The notes beneath the pieces are model-generated. The model was given only the letters and a program-made list of their open reading frames with translations. It was not told the DNA's origin and made no database searches. A stretch of DNA of 39,365 nucleotides from an uncultured Flavobacteriales bacterium (GTDB lineage: Bacteria; Bacteroidota; Bacteroidia; Palsa-965): positions 1 to 39,365 of the forward strand of contig CALJIF010000028.1 in assembly GCA_937974275.1 (NCBI GenBank), in the 5' to 3' direction. Shown piece after piece: positions 33,394 to 39,365 of the stretch. Both the position numbers and the translations under genes were made by a program. How positions within the stretch are numbered: position 1 is the first letter of the stretch; each line of letters starts with the position of its first letter.

Positions 33394-33882
33394 ATGATGA
33401 TACCAAATATTCGTGTAGGATTCGGTTTTGATGTGCATCAACTAAAGGAAGGTCGTCCGATGATTCTTGGCGGCGTTCATATTGAACATGATAAAGGATG
33501 TGATGGACATTCGGATGCAGATGTGTTGCTGCATGCGATCTGCGACGCGCTTTTGGGTGCAGCAGGAATGCGTGATATCGGTTTTCATTTCCCTAATACA
33601 TCTGCAGCGTTTAAAGATGCGGACAGCAAGAATTTATTGAAGCATGTGGTGCAGTTGATTCGAGAGCAAGGTTGGCAGGTGATCAATGTAGATGCTACTT
33701 TAACTTTGGAAGCACCGAAAATCAATCCGCATATATCCGCAATGATTAAAATAATTGCTCCGATACTTGAAGTTGATGAGGGCCGTGTGGCGATAAAAGC
33801 TACTACAAACGAAAAGATGGGTTACGTTGGGAGCGGAGAAGGGGCGAATGCTTATGCCGTGGCGTTAATCGGTAAACCTTAA
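33394..33882 (+). CDS. ispF: 2-C-methyl-D-erythritol 2,4-cyclodiphosphate synthase
   Basis: This 162-residue trimeric enzyme of the MEP isoprenoid pathway has metal ligands in VGFGFDVHQL (Asp13, His15) and SDADVLLHAICDA (His47). It also has DIGFHFPNT and the substrate/CMP motif TTNEKMGYVGSGEGANA. The length is normal. Two ATG codons are in tandem at 33394 and 33397, and either may be used. Its stop overlaps the convergent DUF2490 gene by 4 bases. Confidence 0.97.
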   Translation: MMIPNIRVGFGFDVHQLKEGRPMILGGVHIEHDKGCDGHSDADVLLHAICDALLGAAGMRDIGFHFPNTSAAFKDADSKNLLKHVVQLIREQGWQVINVDATLTLEAPKINPHISAMIKIIAPILEVDEGRVAIKATTNEKMGYVGSGEGANAYAVALIGKP

Positions 33883-34559
33883 TCGATATTAATGGTATAT
33901 TCTATGCCAATAATGTACAAGGTTTGCGGGTCGCTGATGTTCCATTCCTTTTGATAGAGACCATAGAATCCGATTTGATGCATTTTGTTGATGGAATAAT
34001 CTACACCACCCATAAATCGTGTACGGTCGAACCCTTTGTGATAAGCCACCCGTGGATCATGGATGAGCCAACGCATTTCGGTGCCGATGTACGGTGAGAA
34101 AAGTTCGTTTAGTTTGAACGAACACTTGAAAAGATTTCTCCAGTACGATTCCGGAACATTTCCGAACTGAGCAGAGTATCCGTATCCGCGCCATTCATAT
34201 TGTAAACGACTTCGATACGCAATCGTAAAACGTCCCGGCTTTAATCGTGCGATGACATCCGCATACAAGCGATGACGAATACCCCAAAAACCATCTTCTT
34301 TGTGTTTATTTATAATTCGATAAGTGCCGGCAACGCGAAAGTTCTTGTTGAATTTGTACGTTAATCCAACATTGGTGTAAAATAAATTTACGGTAGTTAG
34401 GTTGTCACGCACACGGAACTCCTGGTCGAAATTGAAAACTAATTTATTGCCAAGGTCTTTGTTTACGCTCAATGTAGTCCACAGACCGAGGTCGCTGCGT
34501 TGTGCGTGGAGCGCGGAAGTGAACAACAGAACCAATAACAAATTGCGTAAACGAAACAT
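33879..34559 (-). CDS. DUF2490 outer-membrane barrel protein
   Basis: The 226-residue protein has a signal peptide (ending SALHAQ), then repeated amphipathic strands (LGLWTTLSVNKDLGNKLVFNFDQEFRVRDN, YTNVGLTYKFNKNFRVAGTYRI, FTIAYRSRLQYEWRG). This is the DUF2490 pattern, a small outer-membrane barrel of unknown role. It is the last gene of a six-gene operon, 4 bases after the DUF4956 gene. Context suggests a role in the outer-membrane step of the VTC/CotH system, but this is inference. Confidence 0.85.
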   Translation of the reverse strand: MFRLRNLLLVLLFTSALHAQRSDLGLWTTLSVNKDLGNKLVFNFDQEFRVRDNLTTVNLFYTNVGLTYKFNKNFRVAGTYRIINKHKEDGFWGIRHRLYADVIARLKPGRFTIAYRSRLQYEWRGYGYSAQFGNVPESYWRNLFKCSFKLNELFSPYIGTEMRWLIHDPRVAYHKGFDRTRFMGGVDYSINKMHQIGFYGLYQKEWNISDPQTLYIIGIEYTINID

Positions 34560-34563
34560 ACAA

Positions 34564-35331
34564 TTACCTTTGATAGTAGTACACTTTAATAATTGCAGAA
34601 TCCTTTAGATAATCTACCTTACCAACGCTGGCTTTATGAACGTTAAGGCCTGTGCGTTGTCTTAAGTCCTGCAGCAAGGCTTCGTATTGTTCGGGTTTGA
34701 TGAGGTCGATATTATCATATTGAATAGTTTGGACAAATTCCGTTTTCATTAAAATATTTCCATCCAGGAAGAAAGCAGCAACGACAATAAATCCGTTAAT
34801 GATCGCCAATTCCAGGATGCTTCCACGAATTACGGAACTGATTAATCCGAGTGCAATTACGGTAAACAAATAGGTCATGTCTCGTGCGGAAATATCTTCC
34901 GTACGATAACGCAGCAATGAAAACACAGCAAATAAACCGAATGCGGCACCTGTAGAGAAACTCGATTTCGTGTTCAGTAAAAACGAAATCGCAAAAATGG
35001 TGATGTTGAACATGAAGAACGTGAAGAAGTAATCGCGTCTTCTGTAAACGGGAAAATAAATTAAACGAATGAGGACAAACATGGCGAAGAGGTTCAACCC
35101 AAGTCGTGCAAAAAATGCCGCATTGAAACGATCCAGCGCGGTTGTGAAAAACGACACTTCCGGTTCTTCTTTTTCCTTGTCTTTCTTTTTCTTTTTCTTT
35201 TCTTCTTCCGCGTCTTGGTCTGCCGGAGTAGTGTTGTCACTCATGGGCGTATCCGTCTGTGCGTGCAGTGCCGGAGCAGGCGCGAGTGCGATGAATAACC
35301 AGAATAGAATATGTAATGATCTAACTAACAT
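34564..35331 (-). CDS. DUF4956 multi-span membrane protein
   Basis: The 255-residue protein has a signal-like N-terminus (1-25) and a very charged Glu/Lys block (EEEKKKKKKDKEKEE, about 42-56). About five membrane helices follow (about 75-190), with the family motif KSSFSTGAAFGLFAVFSLLRYRTEDISARDMTYLF. A soluble C-terminal alpha/beta tail (190-255) completes it. DUF4956 proteins are often encoded beside VTC-domain polyphosphate polymerases, so it may form the membrane part of that machine. It overlaps the VTC gene by 11 bases. Confidence 0.9.
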   Translation of the reverse strand: MLVRSLHILFWLFIALAPAPALHAQTDTPMSDNTTPADQDAEEEKKKKKKDKEKEEPEVSFFTTALDRFNAAFFARLGLNLFAMFVLIRLIYFPVYRRRDYFFTFFMFNITIFAISFLLNTKSSFSTGAAFGLFAVFSLLRYRTEDISARDMTYLFTVIALGLISSVIRGSILELAIINGFIVVAAFFLDGNILMKTEFVQTIQYDNIDLIKPEQYEALLQDLRQRTGLNVHKASVGKVDYLKDSAIIKVYYYQR

Positions 35332-36079
35332 GGGTGATTTTATCTACAGTTTTTAAATCTTGTTTGAAATTATTGATTTTAATATCGTTATGTAATTTGC
35401 TCATCGCCATCACGAACTTGCTCATGCCGAATGGCTTGATGCGTCGTTGTTGCAATGCTTTTCGAAATGGTGTTTGTGCGCGACTATCCAGTTTCGCTTC
35501 AATGATTACTAAGCCAGTAAATTGGTGTGCGGAATTTCCATCACGGACCACCAGATTGGTGTCGATAGTTAAACGCTCCTGCCCGGTTTTGTTGACCAGT
35601 GTAATCCGGTCGTATTCTATGACCAGCGCGGGTGTTAACTCTTCCGGATGTAGATGTGTTTCTTTTTCTAGAAACGTTGTGGTGGCATCATTAAAGACTC
35701 CCTCATCCGATTTTAATTTAATTCTCGACTTCAATGTGCGGCCCTTGTTGCTTTTTTTCTTGATTTCAAAAAAGGCTAGGTTGGAATCGACATATTTACG
35801 AATACGAATTTTAAATCGCGGCACTTTCCCCTGATGGTGCTGTTTGTACATTAAATGCTCGGGTGTGTCCATGTATGTAGTTTCATAATGTGCCACGCGA
35901 TTTCCGTTAATGTCCAGTGTCCGATATTCCTTTAATACTTCTTGAAGTACAGGTAACAGTTGGTCTTCATTGATATTGTACTTCACGTCAATTCGGTCCA
36001 ATAGTTTTACGTTATCCATTTCGGACAAACTGATGGGTTCGAACCGGGCGAGAACATCCTGAAGTGCCTTCTTGTCCAT
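35321..36079 (-). CDS. VTC-domain polyphosphate polymerase
   Basis: The 252-residue protein is a single VTC domain (CYTH/triphosphate-tunnel fold) related to yeast Vtc4, which makes polyphosphate from ATP. Tunnel residues are visible as DRIDVKY (Arg29, Lys33), KIRIRKY (90-96), FFEIKKK (Glu105, Lys107), EYDR (155-158), IDTNL, IIEAKLD (Glu194, Lys196) and the C-terminal SKFVMA (Lys221). All look intact. It has no SPX or membrane part, so partners (DUF4956) would supply membrane contact. It lies 2 bases after the upstream gene and overlaps DUF4956 by 11 bases. Activity is inferred from the fold. Confidence 0.9.
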   Translation of the reverse strand: MDKKALQDVLARFEPISLSEMDNVKLLDRIDVKYNINEDQLLPVLQEVLKEYRTLDINGNRVAHYETTYMDTPEHLMYKQHHQGKVPRFKIRIRKYVDSNLAFFEIKKKSNKGRTLKSRIKLKSDEGVFNDATTTFLEKETHLHPEELTPALVIEYDRITLVNKTGQERLTIDTNLVVRDGNSAHQFTGLVIIEAKLDSRAQTPFRKALQQRRIKPFGMSKFVMAMSKLHNDIKINNFKQDLKTVDKITHVS

Positions 36080-36081
36080 GA

Positions 36082-36672
36082 TTAAGCGTACGTGTATTTA
36101 ATTACTTTAATCAAGGTATCGTTAGGCCCGTAAATTTTCTTTTCAGTCTTTAAGCCTTTGGCATTATACACGTACAGTTCTTTGCGAATAATCTTACCGG
36201 AAGCATCCATAGTAAGTTCCATCAACTTCTCGCCTTTACTGTTATACGTAAATGTGGTGCGTTGAATAATATTTCCGGCTTGATCGTATTGCGTTTCTTC
36301 TATTTTATCCCCGTTGCCATTGTGTTTCCATGTGGTGCGGGAATATTTCGGATCTTCCGAATTGTCCTTCGGTGATTTATTGTTTTCGACGATTTCTTCC
36401 GATTTTTCCTTTCCCGCATATTTGGTGCGCACGCGCTTACGTGTAGATCCATCTTTATTGTAATCGACTTCTTCAATTACATTTCCATCTTTATCAAATG
36501 ACTTGTAGGATGATTTATACGTAGCACCTTCTTTGCCATTTTCAAATAGCGTGGTGGTTTCGGTAGTAGATTTGATTTTGTATTCTTTTGCTTGTTTACG
36601 CGACTGCGCTTCGACTTTAGCCGAGAATAAAAGAAGTACCATCAACAACAGTGTTTGCTTCATACCGCTCAT
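36082..36672 (-). CDS. Secreted repeat protein with YD/RHS-like strands
   Basis: The 196-residue protein has a signal peptide (ending KVEAQ) and then tandem short beta-hairpin repeats of the RHS/YD or toxin_wall type: YKSFDKDGNVIEEVDYNKDGS, YDQAGNIIQRTTFTYNSKGE and MDASGKIIRKELYVYNAKGLKTEKK. It is too short to be an RHS toxin. It is probably a periplasmic or surface beta-solenoid-like protein. Its ATG overlaps the stop of the lipoprotein gene (ATGA). A second ATG is at 36663. It precedes the VTC gene by 2 bases. Confidence 0.82.
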   Translation of the reverse strand: MSGMKQTLLLMVLLLFSAKVEAQSRKQAKEYKIKSTTETTTLFENGKEGATYKSSYKSFDKDGNVIEEVDYNKDGSTRKRVRTKYAGKEKSEEIVENNKSPKDNSEDPKYSRTTWKHNGNGDKIEETQYDQAGNIIQRTTFTYNSKGEKLMELTMDASGKIIRKELYVYNAKGLKTEKKIYGPNDTLIKVIKYTYA

Positions 36673-37058
36673 TTCTTAATTTCAATAACCGGTGCTTCAG
36701 CTTCTTGTTTCCTCGACGTGATTTCAACGGTAACTTTAACTGCTTCACGTTCAGCAGGTGTGCAAACAGTTGAATAGGCGTAAATGGTGTACTTGCCGGG
36801 GCGCAAATAACGAAACCAGTAAGTGCCGTCCGGACCGGTGCGGATGCGATCTCCGTATGAAGGGTCATCTCCGTACACAATGTAAACTTCTTCATCGGGA
36901 GCCCAATATTCTCCTGATAAAGTATTGCAGTTGCTGACGTAACGTTTGGCGTAGATCTTTCCTTTAATACTGGCGCTTCCCCCTTCACCGGGGCCACTGC
37001 TGCACGAGATGGTGATAAGCAAAATAAAGGCGCATAGTGCGGCAAACTTTCGTTTCAT
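36669..37058 (-). CDS. Lipoprotein with carboxypeptidase-regulatory-like domain
   Basis: The 129-residue protein starts with a signal peptide ending LLITISCSSG (lipid Cys about 19). A small beta-sandwich follows: ASIKGKIYAKRYVSNCNTL ... TGPDGTYWFRYLRPGKYTIYAYSTVCTPAERE. This resembles CarboxypepD_reg or SdrD-B-like domains. Two cysteines (SNC and TVC) could pair. The frame extends to 37085, but ATG 37058 gives the signal peptide. It follows cotH by 75 bases and overlaps the next gene by 4 bases. Confidence 0.82.
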   Translation of the reverse strand: MKRKFAALCAFILLITISCSSGPGEGGSASIKGKIYAKRYVSNCNTLSGEYWAPDEEVYIVYGDDPSYGDRIRTGPDGTYWFRYLRPGKYTIYAYSTVCTPAEREAVKVTVEITSRKQEAEAPVIEIKK

Positions 37059-37133
37059 GGTGAAGTGCAATGGTGTTGTGTTCATAAATGTGATGATGTG
37101 GACGGAAAGATAATTGTTGCAGGATGAATCTTG

Positions 37134-38651
37134 TTAATGTGTTACTACAATTTTAAGCGATTGACGCTGATTACCAGTAATGAATTCTACGAAATAGATA
37201 CCGTTAGGCCAGGTTCTGCAGGAAACAGTTGAGGATCCGTAAACGTTTTCGTGTGAGGCCATCCATTGTCCCCGCGCGTTATATACTCGGTAGCTGTATT
37301 GTTCGTTTCCCGGCGGGGTGATGGTAAAATTTTCGTTTGCAGGATTCGGCCCCTGGTTAAATGCCGCGATGTTTGAGGAATTATCGGGAACCGACAGCCA
37401 GCATCCGAAAGCGCTCAATTGATTCATCAACGAATTCCGACGAGCAGTGATAAAGGACTTGAGTCCGGGCATGGTTATTCCTCCGTTGGGTCCGGGCAGT
37501 GTAACGGCCATGTTGATATTGTCTTCGAAGTTCTGGTTGGTGTAAAACTTATGCGTATCAGCATACACATAAGGACGTATAACATTAGCAATACTGTCGA
37601 TCATCGGATCCATGAAGTCATTCGTAAAATCACTGCTTAGCATCACGCAAAGCGCGTTGATATAATCCTGATGATACACACTGTTGTTAAACATGTTATT
37701 CAACAACGGTCGATTGGCAGGCTGATTGATGTAGTTGTAAGGGATAGTCTGGATGGTGTTTGCATTCATGTTCATTTGAAAATTTCCGAATGCTTCATTG
37801 ACGTCCCAAACAATCCAGCGGAAAATGTCGGCATCTTCATCATGATAGATATAGTAATTATGACCGCTGCCCGTGTATGAATCGAGGTTGGAGAAAATAT
37901 TGGAAAATGCAGCGGCTTTCAAAACACTCCACGTGTCAAATACCGTTGGTAAGGAATCTTGAAAATTGGCCGCGGGTGTGTTGTTAATGACATCTATGGC
38001 ATGGACTAAGTCGCTCCAGTCATTGGTTTGTGTGCGGTCCAGTTCGTATTTGTTGTAATATAATGATGGTGTGGCCCCCAGCCATTTCAAATCTCCGGAA
38101 GGATCGCCTTTAAACAAATTGCCATCGTTGTTATTGAAACGCTGCGTGAGAAATTTAGCGTTCACTTCTTCCACCAAAGTGTAAAGTCCCCAATACGAAC
38201 TGTTGATGTACAAACGAACATAGGTGCATCGTGGCGCAAGAATTCCCTGACGTCGGCAAAAATCCAACGCCAATTTTTCTCGCATGAAAGTGGGATCCTT
38301 GAAGCAGTTGTTCAAGTTGATTTTTTTGATGCCATCATAATCAAGAATAGAATCAAATTCGTTGAAATCAATTTTGAATGATTTCTTGTCGGAAGGATTG
38401 TTGTACGATGAATTGCCTTTGAACTTCGCACCCACATCATCCATCACACGACCATTGAGCACCACCTGACATTTTGTGTAATAGTCGTTGGTGTAACCGT
38501 CTTCAAGCGTATCCCAATAAGCAGGTTGCGTAAAGTTGAGGTGAATTTCATGCACAGTTGATACGTTCCACAAGCTGTCTCCATCCTGATGGGTCTGCGC
38601 AAAAAGTTGACTTCCGAATAGAAGCAACGTAGCAAGTAAAGTGTATTTCAT
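37134..38651 (-). CDS. CotH-family protein kinase-fold protein with T9SS C-terminal domain
   Basis: The 505-residue protein has a signal peptide (ending QLFAQ) and a CotH domain (about 30-420). Visible motifs are AKFKGNSSYNNPSDKKSFKIDFN, LNNCFKDPTFMREKLALDF, YVRLYINSSYWGLYTLVEEVNAKFL and the late Asp motif RWIVWDVNEAFGNF. B. subtilis CotH is an atypical spore-coat protein kinase. The last 75 residues (NQGPNPANENFTITPP ... YRVYNARGQW ... GIYFVEFITGNQ) look like a type A T9SS sorting domain, so the protein is likely exported and surface-attached by PorV/PorU. It heads the VTC operon. A 7-of-8 -7 motif lies at 38710-38717. Confidence 0.92.
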   Translation of the reverse strand: MKYTLLATLLLFGSQLFAQTHQDGDSLWNVSTVHEIHLNFTQPAYWDTLEDGYTNDYYTKCQVVLNGRVMDDVGAKFKGNSSYNNPSDKKSFKIDFNEFDSILDYDGIKKINLNNCFKDPTFMREKLALDFCRRQGILAPRCTYVRLYINSSYWGLYTLVEEVNAKFLTQRFNNNDGNLFKGDPSGDLKWLGATPSLYYNKYELDRTQTNDWSDLVHAIDVINNTPAANFQDSLPTVFDTWSVLKAAAFSNIFSNLDSYTGSGHNYYIYHDEDADIFRWIVWDVNEAFGNFQMNMNANTIQTIPYNYINQPANRPLLNNMFNNSVYHQDYINALCVMLSSDFTNDFMDPMIDSIANVIRPYVYADTHKFYTNQNFEDNINMAVTLPGPNGGITMPGLKSFITARRNSLMNQLSAFGCWLSVPDNSSNIAAFNQGPNPANENFTITPPGNEQYSYRVYNARGQWMASHENVYGSSTVSCRTWPNGIYFVEFITGNQRQSLKIVVTH

Positions 38652-38805
38652 AGTGTTGAGACGATGAAATCTTGCCGAAGTTTAATATTGGGTTTCGGAA
38701 AGATTATTGGAAAGTTAACAGAATTCAGGAAACCGTGAAATGATTTCATTGGACAAAAGAATTTTGCCGGAATAAATTGCGGACAAATCAGCTACCTTTA
38801 ACACA

Positions 38806-39297
38806 ATGGGAAAGCAATTTGAAATAGTTACCAAGGTGCTGGAGTACGACAACGATTCCGAATTGGCAGAAGTTGATCGTAATTTATTAGTCCAGGCTCG
38901 TGATGCAACTTCTCGTGCGTACGCGCCGTATTCCAATTTTCGTGTGGGTGCTGCGGTGTTGCTGAGTAATGGCGTTGTTGTTGGCGGCAATAATCAGGAG
39001 AATGTCGCCTATCCGTCGGGATTGTGTGCCGAACGTGTGGCAATATATTCGGCGGGTGCGTTGTATCCGGAAGCTTCTGTTGTAGCAGTCGCGGTCAGTT
39101 GCACATCAGACAAATTTGAAGTGAATAAACCGATGTCGCCTTGTGGTGCGTGCCGTCAGGCGATGGCTGAATATGAGCAACGTTCGGGACAATCGATCCG
39201 CATAATTTTAGGAGCGCACACAGGACCTGTGCAGGTTATTGAAAGCGTGAAATCGTTGCTGCCGTTAATATTTGAAGCTCCTGAACTCAAAGATTAG
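38806..39297 (+). CDS. cdd: Cytidine deaminase
   Basis: The 163-residue zinc enzyme deaminates cytidine and deoxycytidine. The Zn/catalytic motifs are GLCAERVAIYSAG (Cys74, Glu76) and PCGACRQAM (Cys113, Cys116). The N-terminal PYSNFRVGAAVL and GGNNQENVAYPSG motifs bind the nucleoside. The length is somewhat longer than the classic tetrameric form (about 130-136) because of an N-terminal extension. A -7-like motif (TACCTTTA, 38793-38800) lies just upstream. Confidence 0.95.
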   Translation: MGKQFEIVTKVLEYDNDSELAEVDRNLLVQARDATSRAYAPYSNFRVGAAVLLSNGVVVGGNNQENVAYPSGLCAERVAIYSAGALYPEASVVAVAVSCTSDKFEVNKPMSPCGACRQAMAEYEQRSGQSIRIILGAHTGPVQVIESVKSLLPLIFEAPELKD

Positions 39298-39365
39298 TAT
39301 TTAATACACTGAATTACAGGGTTTTGTAATACTACGCTGAACTTGTTCCCCGATTAAAAACTATT
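39298..39365. other. Right-edge sequence with no visible feature
   Basis: The last 68 bases after cdd are AT-rich and hold no gene or clear hairpin. Confidence 0.4.

Noticed and set aside
35334..35834. 166-codon plus-strand frame opposite the VTC gene
   Set aside because: It is antisense to a conserved catalytic domain, so most likely a shadow of it.

Overview
The window is chromosomal DNA of a member of the Bacteroidota. The evidence is a set of type IX secretion (T9SS) and gliding genes (gldJ, a PorP/SprF-like gene, porU, porV), a TonB of the Bacteroidota type, SusC-style N-terminal carboxypeptidase-like domains, and several exact matches to the Bacteroidota -7 promoter motif TAnnTTTG upstream of genes. 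The genus cannot be fixed from this sequence. Almost all of the window is ordinary, tightly packed genes. There are no insertion sequences, prophage genes or CRISPR arrays.

Layout. 1-2798 (minus): two overlapping TPR signalling genes, the first with a SpoIIE-type phosphatase domain. 2847-6415: kbl, purT and dprA. 6497-8827: a TonB-dependent receptor. 8974-11480 (minus): a histidine kinase gene overlapping gpmI. 11588-13355 (minus): a small coiled-coil envelope protein and a predicted outer-membrane barrel. 13489-14237: a small repeat locus with tRNA-Val(UAC), a GIY-YIG nuclease gene, and a second copy made of a broken tRNA and a truncated GIY-YIG gene, linked by a 183-bp perfect direct repeat. 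14313-18518 (minus): tonB, then exbB-exbD-tonB-folC. 18771-21106 (minus): an amino-acid dehydrogenase and an MscS channel. 21254-25265: an acidic-tailed small protein, anmK, an acyl-CoA dehydrogenase and murF. 25327-33330: the T9SS block, with gldJ and a PorP/SprF-like gene on the minus strand and porU-porV divergent. 33394-33882: ispF. 33879-38651 (minus): a tight six-gene operon reading cotH, lipoprotein, repeat protein, VTC-domain polyphosphate polymerase, DUF4956 membrane protein, DUF2490 barrel. 38806-39297: cdd.

How the genes work together. ExbB, ExbD and the two TonB proteins energise outer-membrane receptors such as the one at 6497. PorV and PorU process T9SS cargo at the cell surface, and the CotH protein at the head of the last operon looks like such cargo because of its C-terminal domain. 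That operon places a cytoplasmic polyphosphate-polymerase fold, a multi-span membrane protein, lipoproteins, an outer-membrane barrel and a secreted protein-kinase fold in one transcript. It is the best candidate here for an incompletely described system, perhaps making and displaying a phosphate-rich surface product. The second notable locus is the tRNA-Val/GIY-YIG repeat, which looks like the trace of a very small tRNA-associated mobile element.
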